DNA of 64,000 nucleotides, from NCBI RefSeq assembly GCF_001709345.1, contig NZ_MDTQ01000001.1, positions 3,562,970 to 3,626,969 of the forward strand, read 5' to 3'. The DNA is from Terasakiispira papahanaumokuakeensis. Its GTDB lineage: Bacteria > Pseudomonadota > Gammaproteobacteria > Pseudomonadales > Halomonadaceae. Below the pieces are notes generated by a model that worked only from the letters and a program-made list of their open reading frames with translations, was not told the origin of the DNA and ran no database searches. Numbering within the stretch: the first letter of the stretch is position 1; each line of letters begins with the position of its first letter. The position numbers and the translations under genes were made by a program. Positions 24,668 through 33,048 of the stretch are shown here, piece after piece.

Positions 24668-26736
24668 TGTCTGCACAGGATTTTCTCGTCGAATTGGGCT
24701 GTGAAGAACTGCCACCGACCGCGCTCATGAAACTGGCCAATGCCTTTGCCAAGGGCTTGGCTGATGCGTTGGATAAAGCGGAAATTCCACACGGCGAGGT
24801 CAAAGCGCTGGCCACGCCTCGACGTTTAGCGGTCAGTATCGCCGCACTGGCCGACAAGCAACCTGACCGAGAAGTCGAGCGCCGAGGCCCAGCACTGCAA
24901 GCAGCTTTTGATGGCGACGGCAACCCAACGAAAGCGGCTGAAGGCTTTGCACGCTCTTGCGGCGTCACAGTCGATCAGTTGAGCCAGTTGGAAACCGATA
25001 AAGGCACTTGGCTGGCGTTTAATACCACAGAACAAGGTATTGAAACCGCATCGCTACTGCCGGAAATGATCGATAAAGCACTGCATGCATTGCCGGTACC
25101 GAAGCGGATGCGCTGGGGTGCCTCACGGGTTGAGTTTTCTCGCCCAGTGCATTGGTTAGTGATGCTGCACGGTGACCAAGTCATCCCGGCTGATATTCTG
25201 GGGCTCAGTGCGGGTCGAACGACTCGAGGCCACCGTTTCCACGCCAATCACACCATTGAGCTGGCCCATGCCAACGACTATATCGCGGCTTTGCAAGAAG
25301 CCTGCGTGATGGTCGAACCCGCAGCGCGTCGCGAATCCATTCGTGATCAAGTCAAAGTCGAAGCGGCTAAGGTAGGCGCCACTGCCGTGATCGATGAAGA
25401 CTTACTAGAAGAAGTGAACGGATTGGTTGAATGGCCCGTCGCCTTGATGGGGACTTTTGAAGAACGCTTCCTTGAAGTGCCAGCGGAATGCTTGATCTCC
25501 TCAATGAAGGCCAACCAGAAGTATTTCCATTTGGTCGACAACGAAGGGCGGCTCCTCCCCCGCTTTATTACCGTCTCTAATATTGCCAGCCGTGACCCAC
25601 AACAAGTCATTGCCGGTAATGAGAAAGTCATTCGCCCACGCTTAGCGGATGCGGCCTTCTTCTTTGAAACCGATCGTAAAACACCACTGATTGATCGTGC
25701 CCAGTCGCTGGAAAGCGTTGTGTTTCAGCAGCAATTGGGCACCTTGGCCGATAAATCACGTCGCATCGGTGAACTGGCGGCTCATATCGCGCGCCAGCTC
25801 AACAGTGATGAAGAGGCTGCCCGTCGTGCAGCCACCTTGTGTAAGTGCGACCTCGTCACCGAGATGGTACTGGAGTTCCCTGAGCTGCAAGGCATCATGG
25901 GCGAACACTACGCCCGTCACGATGGTGAAGCCGAAGCAGTCGCCCAGGCCCTGAATGAACAGTACATGCCACGCCATGCCGGGGATGAACTGCCACAGAC
26001 GCCGACAGGGATTGCCATCGCTCTGGCGGATCGCCTGGACACCCTAACCGGTATCTTTGGGATCGGTCAGCGCCCGACGGGTGTGAAAGATCCTTTCGCC
26101 CTACGCCGTGCCACGCTCGGTGTCCTCAATATCATGGTCCACCAGAAACTGGACCTGGATCTGCATGAACTGCTGACATTATCCGCTCAGCAACATGCCG
26201 ATCTTCCTCAGCGTGATGGACTGGTCGAGACCGTCTTGGAATATATGCTGGATCGTTTCCGGGCTTGGTATCAGGCCGAAGGGCTCGACACCACCCTGTT
26301 CCTTGCGGTCCGGGCACGGAACGTCACCCGCCCATTAGATTTCGATCGCCGCGTTCATGCGGTGGCCGCCTTTACTCAGTTGCCTGAAGCGGCTGCCCTG
26401 GCTGCCGCCAATAAACGCGTCTCGAATATTTTGGCGAAGTTAGACGGCCCGACACCCAGCACCGTCGATAAAACACTGCTGAGCGACCCGGCGGAAATCC
26501 AACTGGCGACAGCTATTGAAGCACGTCAGGCTGAAGTCGCACCCTTATTTGCAGCGGGCGAATATGCTCAGGCACTCAATGCGCTGGCGAGCCTGCGCCC
26601 GGCTGTCGACGACTTCTTTGAAGCGGTCATGGTCATGGCGGATGACCCTAAAGTGCGGGATAACCGCTTAGCCTTACTCGCGTCACTCCAAGCGCTCTTC
26701 TTAGGTGTCGCGGATATCGCCTTACTGCAGCAGTGA
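24667..26736 (+). CDS. glyS: Glycyl-tRNA synthetase beta subunit
   Basis: A 689-residue beta subunit (E. coli 689), which binds tRNA-Gly and supports aminoacylation by GlyQ. It starts DFLVELGCEELPPTAL, has RRTRGHRFHA-like sequence (GRTTRGHRFHANH), the HD-like core region MGEHYARHDGEAEAVA, and a C-terminal anticodon-binding domain ending in LASLQALFLGVADIALL. Overlap with glyQ is one base. An intrinsic terminator follows at 26869. Confidence 0.97.
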   Translation: MSAQDFLVELGCEELPPTALMKLANAFAKGLADALDKAEIPHGEVKALATPRRLAVSIAALADKQPDREVERRGPALQAAFDGDGNPTKAAEGFARSCGVTVDQLSQLETDKGTWLAFNTTEQGIETASLLPEMIDKALHALPVPKRMRWGASRVEFSRPVHWLVMLHGDQVIPADILGLSAGRTTRGHRFHANHTIELAHANDYIAALQEACVMVEPAARRESIRDQVKVEAAKVGATAVIDEDLLEEVNGLVEWPVALMGTFEERFLEVPAECLISSMKANQKYFHLVDNEGRLLPRFITVSNIASRDPQQVIAGNEKVIRPRLADAAFFFETDRKTPLIDRAQSLESVVFQQQLGTLADKSRRIGELAAHIARQLNSDEEAARRAATLCKCDLVTEMVLEFPELQGIMGEHYARHDGEAEAVAQALNEQYMPRHAGDELPQTPTGIAIALADRLDTLTGIFGIGQRPTGVKDPFALRRATLGVLNIMVHQKLDLDLHELLTLSAQQHADLPQRDGLVETVLEYMLDRFRAWYQAEGLDTTLFLAVRARNVTRPLDFDRRVHAVAAFTQLPEAAALAAANKRVSNILAKLDGPTPSTVDKTLLSDPAEIQLATAIEARQAEVAPLFAAGEYAQALNALASLRPAVDDFFEAVMVMADDPKVRDNRLALLASLQALFLGVADIALLQQ

Positions 26737-26868
26737 GCACGGGTCATAGTGATCACGGTAATGAGTGAGCACGGCAACCGCTCACTGAGGCTGAGAGAAA
26801 AAACATCACAGTCGGTATAAATTAGACTATAGTATAACCTAGCTACTTTATATTAGACTTCAAGATTA

Positions 26869-26901
26869 CGGCAGGAGGCTTTAAAGCCCCTGCCGTTTTT
26901 T
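26869..26901 (+). terminator. glyQS terminator
   Basis: CGGCAGGAGGC pairs with GCCCCTGCCG (one A-C mismatch), followed by TTTTTT. The rest of the gap 26737-27076 holds only a 7-bp inverted repeat (AGTGAGC/GCTCACT at 26764-26786) and AT-rich sequence. Confidence 0.88.
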
Positions 26902-27076
26902 AACATGAGATGATTGAATCTCATGAGATTGTTGAACATGGTCGTGTTTCACATCACCATTTTGAACAGACTTATTGAATCAATATTTTAATCGACGGCT
27001 TTAAACACATTGCTTTAACATATTGGGATACCCCCGATATCACGCACCCACATCCACTTGCTTGCGTATCGCCCCT

Positions 27077-27661
27077 ATGCCTGACTTGGACCCCCACCGA
27101 AAACTACTTATTCTTGACCGGGATGGTGTCATTAACCAAGACTCGGATGTCTTCGTCAAATCTGCCGATGAGTGGATTCCGATCCCAGGCAGTATCGATG
27201 CCTTGGCTCGTTTATCTCAGGCGGGTTGGACCTTAGCCATTGCCACCAATCAATCAGGTCTGGCTCGGGGCAAATTCTCGTCCGCCGACCTCACGGCCAT
27301 GCACGATAAAATGATCCACTTGGTTGAACAAGCCGGTGGCCACATTGATCACATTGCTTTCTGTCCTCACGGTCCGGATGATCATTGTGATTGCCGTAAA
27401 CCATTACCTGGCCTGCTGGAACAAATTCGTACGGGCTTGTCATTGGATGACTTGGAAGGCGCCATCATGGTGGGTGATGCCTTAAGAGACTTGCAAGCCG
27501 GTCAAGCCATGGGCTGCCAAGCCGTATTAGTCCGCACGGGGAAAGGGGAAAAGACCCTCGCTGCGGGTGAAGGGCTGACTCAAGTGGCTGTTGTCGATGA
27601 CCTGGCCAGTCTCGCCAACCTCCTGTTGGCACCTGCCACGCCACAAGCCTTGAGAGCATAG
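27077..27661 (+). CDS. gmhB: D-glycero-D-manno-heptose-1,7-bisphosphate 7-phosphatase
   Basis: A 194-residue HAD phosphatase of the ADP-heptose pathway. The nucleophile motif is LLILDRDGVINQDSD, the second motif is ATNQSGLARG, the zinc-binding loop is CPHGPDDHCDCRKP, and the fourth motif is MVGDALRDLQAG. Length matches E. coli GmhB (191). The ATG at 27077 is chosen because it gives the family N-terminus, though its ribosome-binding site is weak. It follows glyS, as in Pseudomonas, but the usual plsC partner is absent and a parS site takes its place. Confidence 0.94.
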   Translation: MPDLDPHRKLLILDRDGVINQDSDVFVKSADEWIPIPGSIDALARLSQAGWTLAIATNQSGLARGKFSSADLTAMHDKMIHLVEQAGGHIDHIAFCPHGPDDHCDCRKPLPGLLEQIRTGLSLDDLEGAIMVGDALRDLQAGQAMGCQAVLVRTGKGEKTLAAGEGLTQVAVVDDLASLANLLLAPATPQALRA

Positions 27662-27703
27662 CATCATGACGGTTGTGGACATGCATGATAGCGCTCATCT
27701 CAA

Positions 27704-27717
27704 GTTCCACGTGGAAC
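27704..27717. promoter_or_regulatory. parS-like site 1
   Basis: GTTCCACGTGGAAC is a perfect 14-bp palindrome. It matches the core of the 16-bp sites at 31494 and 36209, with the outer T and A missing. It lies between the gmhB stop and its terminator. Confidence 0.8.
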
Positions 27718-27757
27718 CCCATCATGTCCTCATCACAACCGATGCTATCTGCTGATC

Positions 27758-27788
27758 AAAAACGCCCGCCTTTGTTGCGGGCGTTTTT
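27758..27788 (+). terminator. gmhB terminator
   Basis: AAAAACGCCCGC, loop CTTTGTT, GCGGGCGTTTTT. Confidence 0.93.
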
Positions 27789-27887
27789 ATAAGGCGACTT
27801 AATCTGTCTTAAGCAAACTGATCATCAGCATAATGATTTGGCCCTGATGCATCGCTGATCACCGAAGGAGTGAAAAGAACCTCTACC

Positions 27888-30089
27888 ATGGCCTCTATTC
27901 GCCTTATGCATACACTGCGCCGTCTTTGGACGCTGGATAAATTCGCCTATAGCCTCCGAACCTTTATTGGCCTCTCCGGCGTCATGATCTGGTCCTGGGC
28001 AACCCATAACTTAGATCAGTTGATTCCCCTGTTTCTTGGCGTACTCGCCAGTGGCCTCGCCGAAACGGATGACAACTGGCAACATCGAGCCTTAGCCCTA
28101 TTTGTCACACTGATTTGCTTCGCGGGGGCCTCGTTATCCGTTGAGCTGGCGTTCCATCACCCCTGGATCTTTGCCCCCGGATTAGGCGTTATCAGTTTCT
28201 CGATCATTATGCTCGGTGCGATCGGACAGCGTTACGCCACCATCAGCTTTGCCACCTTAATTCTTTCGATCTATACCATGATCAATATTGAGCAGCATGG
28301 TGGCACCGAAGGCACCAGTATCTTTCATGGCCCGATATTACTGGTGATTGGGGCGAGCTGGTATGGGCTACTGTCCATTCTATGGCATGCTCTGTTTACA
28401 CATCAGCCTGTCCGTCAACATTTGGCCATTCTGATGAAAGCGCTAGGCCAATATCTCAAAATCAAGGCCTCACTCTTTGAGCCCGTACATGGTGTCGACC
28501 GAGAAGAAAGGCGCCTGAAATTGGCCCAACAAAACGGCATGGTGGTCAATGCCTTAAACGCGGCCAAGGAGACACTCTTCTCGCGTTTAAATACCCACCA
28601 AAATAGCCAGCGATTGGATCGTTATCTCAGGCTATATTTCATTGCTCAAGACATTCATGAACGCGCCAGTTCAACCCATCATAACTATGGTGCCCTGGCC
28701 CGAGCTTTCTTTCACAGTGATGTTTTATTTCGCTGTCAGTGGTTGCTCTATCAGCAAGGAGAAGCCTGCCGACAGCTGAGCAAAGCACTATTACTACGGC
28801 TTCCTTTCGACCATAGCAAAAGCGAACAGGCGCTCAAAGACCTACGCGCGTCTATTCAGTATCTTGAAGGTCATCAACCGGAACCCGAGGATAAAGAACA
28901 GCAACGACTGATGCGTTCGCTGAACTCACTCGAGATCAATCTGACCGCATTGGAACGGCAATTGGCACTGGCGGACAATCCAGCGGTGGCCCCGAAGCAG
29001 GATGATCGAAAATTATTAGATCGTTCCCCTAGCGGTTTGAAAGATGCCTGGCGTCGTATTCGCAGTCACCTAAGGCTCTCCTCCCCCATCTTCCGCCATG
29101 CCATTCGTTTATCCTTGGCATTAATGGCCGGCTACGGCCTACTCAAGCTGATCCACCCCACTCAAGGCTATTGGATCATGCTGACGACACTATTTGTCTG
29201 TCGGCCTAATTTCGGCACCACTTATAAATATTTTCGTCAACGCATCATCGGCACCATCATTGGCCTTGTCAGTGGCTGGGCGTTAATCAGCCTATTCCCT
29301 TGGGCCATGGCCCAGGCCGTCATTGCCGTATTAGCTGGCGTTCTCTTTTTTGCGACCCGATCCAGTCGTTACATCACGGCCACCGCTTCGATTACATTAA
29401 TGGTGCTGGCTTGCTTCAATCAGGTCGGTAATGGATTCGGCCTCATCTGGCCAAGAATGTTTGATACGTTACTGGGTGCACTGATTGCGGCCATGGCTGC
29501 GATTTTCATTCTGCCCGATTGGCAACGACGACGGCTAGATAGAGATGCGCTCACGGTCATCAACAATAGCCGCGATTATCTCAAGGCGATCAAACATCAA
29601 TACCAACAAGGGAAGCAAGACGATCTGTCCTATCGCCTGGCACGACGTAATGCGCATAATGCCGATGCCGCTTTTTCAACTCACCTCAATACCGTACTGC
29701 AGGAACCTCGCCAATACCGTCAAGATGCGGATAAGGGATTAAATCTACTGGTCATTACACACAGTATTCTGGGGCATCTCTCCACATTAGGTGCCCATCG
29801 TCGTAATGCTGATGATGTGCACAGCAGCTCAGATCTGGACGACGCTTTCGAGCAGGTGATCACCTATCTGGGTCAAATGAGCGAGGCGCTGGATCAAAAA
29901 CAGTGGCTTGCACCTTTAAACCCATCTCCCATGGAGTGGGCAGAGCGGTTGGAATCACAAGCTGAAGCCCCAAATGATGAACAACGTTTGGCTCACCTAC
30001 AACTGGCCTTATTATGTCGTCAAATGGAGCCCATGCGAGAGGCCGTGATGGCGCTGGCTCGACTCAAACCCCCTCAGAACAAACCCTGA
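27888..30089 (+). CDS. yccS: YccS/YhfK-family membrane protein (FUSC domain)
   Basis: A 733-residue inner-membrane protein of the FUSC/YccS type. Two clusters of hydrophobic segments are visible, at about residues 15-150 and 385-510, each followed by a long soluble region. This duplicated membrane-plus-cytoplasmic plan is the family hallmark, with sequences such as GYWIMLTTLFVCRPNFGTT. YccS proteins are thought to be exporters related to aromatic acid efflux; the substrate is unknown. The start is uncertain: an AAGGAG (27865-27870) lies 17 bases before this ATG, and a GTG at 27870 overlaps that site. The stop overlaps the next gene's start (TGATG). Confidence 0.82.
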   Translation: MASIRLMHTLRRLWTLDKFAYSLRTFIGLSGVMIWSWATHNLDQLIPLFLGVLASGLAETDDNWQHRALALFVTLICFAGASLSVELAFHHPWIFAPGLGVISFSIIMLGAIGQRYATISFATLILSIYTMINIEQHGGTEGTSIFHGPILLVIGASWYGLLSILWHALFTHQPVRQHLAILMKALGQYLKIKASLFEPVHGVDREERRLKLAQQNGMVVNALNAAKETLFSRLNTHQNSQRLDRYLRLYFIAQDIHERASSTHHNYGALARAFFHSDVLFRCQWLLYQQGEACRQLSKALLLRLPFDHSKSEQALKDLRASIQYLEGHQPEPEDKEQQRLMRSLNSLEINLTALERQLALADNPAVAPKQDDRKLLDRSPSGLKDAWRRIRSHLRLSSPIFRHAIRLSLALMAGYGLLKLIHPTQGYWIMLTTLFVCRPNFGTTYKYFRQRIIGTIIGLVSGWALISLFPWAMAQAVIAVLAGVLFFATRSSRYITATASITLMVLACFNQVGNGFGLIWPRMFDTLLGALIAAMAAIFILPDWQRRRLDRDALTVINNSRDYLKAIKHQYQQGKQDDLSYRLARRNAHNADAAFSTHLNTVLQEPRQYRQDADKGLNLLVITHSILGHLSTLGAHRRNADDVHSSSDLDDAFEQVITYLGQMSEALDQKQWLAPLNPSPMEWAERLESQAEAPNDEQRLAHLQLALLCRQMEPMREAVMALARLKPPQNKP

Positions 30090-31390
30090 TGGATTCAATT
30101 CACCCTCACCCTAATGAAAATTTGCAAAGACTCATGAATAAACAAGAAGCCCTTTGGGGAACAGTACTATTACTGAGCACACTCGTATTGGGGGGGATGT
30201 TTTTAGACTCCCCACTATTCTTCCGACTCTTAATTGGTCTTGGCTTAGGCTATGCCTTGTCACGGGCCGCACTAGGGTTTGCCGGCAGCGTCAACCGTGC
30301 TTTCCGGGCCGGTTCTACGCGCTTGATGCGCACCCTAATGATCATGTTCTGCTTAACCGCCCTCACCAGTACGGCCTTCTTGTATCAACAAGATCCCACC
30401 CGCATGAATTTATGGATCAACCCCATCAACATCGGATTGATTGTGGGCGGGCTAATGTTTGGCTTTGGCATGTCTATCGCCAGTTGCTGTGCTTCAGGTG
30501 TTTTAACCTACTTCTCCAGCAATCTCACCCGACCCGCCCTCACATTACTATTCTTTGGGATGGGAGTTTTTCTAGGCTTTCCCCTGCAAGCACAACAATC
30601 ATGGATACGGGACAGCTGGATTTCGACCCCGACTTACGAAGGCCATGGTGTCTTTATGCCTGATTTATTTGCAGGCGATCCATTAAATGGCTATCTCGGC
30701 GCCATGCTTTTAACGCTTTGTCTAGCGGCACTGGTCAGCTGGCTAGCCCTACGTTATGAACGTTATCGTCGAGATCGTGGTACTTATATCGGCATCGCCT
30801 CAGAACAAGAACAGCTGAGTGCCCCCTCAAGCGATCTGGCTCAACACCGTTTATTCAGCCAAGAGACCTATGAAACTCTCTTTGTGAAACGCTGGTCTCC
30901 GGTGACGGGCGCAGCGGTGATCGCTATTTTGTTCACACTGTTAATGGGTGTGACAGGTGCGGGATGGGGCGCATCCTCTCCATTTGGCTTTTGGTTTGGG
31001 CGTTTACTGATTGCATTAAGCCTCATGGACCCTGCTCAAGTCGCTGCCTTTACCCATCGGCCAGAGCAAGTCTTCACTATGCCGTTTTTTAATCACCCCG
31101 TGAATGTGCAAAATATCGGCATTATGTTGGGAGCAATGATCGCGCTGTTGCTGGCGGGACGTTTCTGGTCCGGCCTTTCAAGGCTCAGGTTAAGCGGTCG
31201 TGAAGCGCTGCTCTTGATGGTGGCCGGGCTCTCGATGGGGTTAGGTACTCGATTGGCCAATGGCTGCAACGTTGGGGCACTCTTTACCCCAATTGCCAAC
31301 TTCTCACTTTCCGGCTGGATTTTTCTCGTCGTCATGGTGCTGGGTGGCATTCTGGGAAATCAGCTACAGCACAAGCTACAAAATGCTTAA
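30089..31390 (+). CDS. YeeE/YedE-family sulfur-compound transporter
   Basis: A 433-residue polytopic membrane protein of the YeeE/YedE (TsuA-like) family, which takes up thiosulfate or related sulfur compounds. Two pseudo-repeats each carry a conserved cysteine motif: GFGMSIASCCASGVL near residue 130 and GLGTRLANGCNVGALF near residue 390, as expected for sulfur-relay cysteines. About ten membrane segments are visible. A 60-residue cytoplasmic loop separates the halves. The ATG at 30089 overlaps the yccS stop. No TusA-like partner is adjacent, so substrate is unproven. Confidence 0.82.
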   Translation: MDSIHPHPNENLQRLMNKQEALWGTVLLLSTLVLGGMFLDSPLFFRLLIGLGLGYALSRAALGFAGSVNRAFRAGSTRLMRTLMIMFCLTALTSTAFLYQQDPTRMNLWINPINIGLIVGGLMFGFGMSIASCCASGVLTYFSSNLTRPALTLLFFGMGVFLGFPLQAQQSWIRDSWISTPTYEGHGVFMPDLFAGDPLNGYLGAMLLTLCLAALVSWLALRYERYRRDRGTYIGIASEQEQLSAPSSDLAQHRLFSQETYETLFVKRWSPVTGAAVIAILFTLLMGVTGAGWGASSPFGFWFGRLLIALSLMDPAQVAAFTHRPEQVFTMPFFNHPVNVQNIGIMLGAMIALLLAGRFWSGLSRLRLSGREALLLMVAGLSMGLGTRLANGCNVGALFTPIANFSLSGWIFLVVMVLGGILGNQLQHKLQNA

Positions 31391-31445
31391 CGACAAAACC
31401 ATCTGATGCCAAAACACCGGACAAGTCTCTTCGTGGATTAAACAA

Positions 31446-31475
31446 AAAATGCCCCGCTCAGTGCGGGGCATTTTT
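31446..31475 (+). terminator. Terminator after the YeeE/YedE gene
   Basis: ATGCCCCGC, loop TCAGT, GCGGGGCAT with T-run. A-run precedes, so it may act in both directions. Confidence 0.92.
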
Positions 31476-31493
31476 ATCGTACAGGGATCTCAG

Positions 31494-31509
31494 TGTTCCA
31501 CGTGGAACA
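31494..31509. promoter_or_regulatory. parS site 2
   Basis: TGTTCCACGTGGAACA, a perfect 16-bp palindrome identical to the form used by Pseudomonas ParB. It lies in the gap between convergent genes. Confidence 0.92.
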
Positions 31510-31569
31510 TTAAAATGAACATCAGGATCGTTCTTTATTCTCGTCTAGAGCAATCCTCACCAACTAAGT

Positions 31570-33048
31570 TTAATCAAGCGTCGGACGCTCAATCGGCTGC
31601 GGCTCACGATGATTCAAATTCAAATTATCGTGTTCACCCACTGAAAGCCAGAACATTCCAACCAAGGCCAGGATGGTCATTGCTAGCGTGAAATAACGAA
31701 TCCAACGCGGTGAAACACCCCCTGTTTTGAGATGTTGCTCCTGAATCTCATGTTGCCGATTCAATGAGAGGGCAAAGAAGATCATGGTCGAAATCACAAA
31801 AATCAAAGACCATCGAGTTTGCTCACCATCTGACCCCACTAACGCCAATAGACTATAAGCCGCCCCCACCAGTGCGATCACGGTATAGATCGAATACTGA
31901 TTCGATGACATGTGCTTGTAGCCCAACACTTTCAGTGAAATGGCTGAATAGATATAGGGCAACAGCGTCATGATCACCGCCACGGATGCAATTTTACCAA
32001 ACTGCTCACTGGCCGTAGGCGACATGGTCGCCAGTACCTGAAAGCTCATGATCACTGCCACAATCAGCAAACCCGCTGAAGGCACACCACGGCTATTGGT
32101 ACGCGCAAAGACATTAGCAAACAAGCCATCATCTGCTGCCGCTTTAGCTGACTGCCCTACCAAGAGAGTCCAACCCGCCAGAGACCCAAGACAACCTAAT
32201 GCGGCACACAAGGCCACCACATTCGCGGCGGTATCCCCTAATGCGACACGAGCGGCATCGGCAAAAGGTGCTGATGAGACAATCAACTCAGGGTTTGGAA
32301 TCATCCCCATGATCACACTAGAACTGAGCACATAAGCCACCGCAGCTAACAACACACCCGCTACCGTCGCAATCGGCACATTACGACGCGGATTTTTAAC
32401 CACCGCCGCGGAAACCGAGGCACTCTCTACCCCAATAAAGGCCCATAGTGTGAACGTCAGGGTCGACATCACCGCAGAGGTGCTGCTTTTGCCCGAGACA
32501 TTCCAGCTGGCCGTAAAGGTATCGGCATTAAACCAAAACCAGCCAATCAAGGCCGTCGCCAAGATCGGAAATAACGCCAGAATCGTTGTGAATGACTGTA
32601 CTCGCCCGACAATATTCGGCCCTAGAATATTGAAGTAAGTAAACAACCAGATCACCGCAATCTGCGCTAAAGCAAACGTCAGCGGATCATGCAATGCAGG
32701 GAAAAAGCCAGAAAGATAACCGATACCCGCCGTCGCCAATGCCACGTTACCGACAACATTAGCTAACCAATAGATCAGGTTGGTTTGAAACCCCATATAG
32801 TCGCCAAACGCCTTGCGCGTATAGGCATAAGGTCCACCTGCGGCAGGATCGATCAAGGCCAGCTTGGCAAATACCAAAGCGAGCGCCAAGGCGCCCACAA
32901 TGGTCACAATCCAGCCAATCAACGCAATACTGCCTACTGCAGCCAGGTTAGCGGGCAACATGAAAATGCCTGACCCCATCATGTTACCGGCCACCATCAG
33001 CGTGACGGGGATCAAACCAATTTTATTGCGATCTTCAATCTCAGCCAT
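31570..33048 (-). CDS. adiC: Arginine/agmatine antiporter (AdiC type)
   Basis: A 492-residue APC transporter with 12 predicted membrane segments. It exchanges external arginine for internal agmatine, completing the proton-consuming cycle started by AdiA. The substrate motif GNMMGSGIFMLPANL matches AdiC, as do TLWAFIGVESASVSAAVVKNP (proximal gate Trp) and AGWTLLVGQSAKAAADDGLF (middle gate Trp). It is about 45 residues longer than E. coli AdiC because of its C-terminal tail. Its start overlaps the adiA stop by one base. CadB is a more distant match, so arginine is preferred over lysine. Confidence 0.88.
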   Translation of the reverse strand: MAEIEDRNKIGLIPVTLMVAGNMMGSGIFMLPANLAAVGSIALIGWIVTIVGALALALVFAKLALIDPAAGGPYAYTRKAFGDYMGFQTNLIYWLANVVGNVALATAGIGYLSGFFPALHDPLTFALAQIAVIWLFTYFNILGPNIVGRVQSFTTILALFPILATALIGWFWFNADTFTASWNVSGKSSTSAVMSTLTFTLWAFIGVESASVSAAVVKNPRRNVPIATVAGVLLAAVAYVLSSSVIMGMIPNPELIVSSAPFADAARVALGDTAANVVALCAALGCLGSLAGWTLLVGQSAKAAADDGLFANVFARTNSRGVPSAGLLIVAVIMSFQVLATMSPTASEQFGKIASVAVIMTLLPYIYSAISLKVLGYKHMSSNQYSIYTVIALVGAAYSLLALVGSDGEQTRWSLIFVISTMIFFALSLNRQHEIQEQHLKTGGVSPRWIRYFTLAMTILALVGMFWLSVGEHDNLNLNHREPQPIERPTLD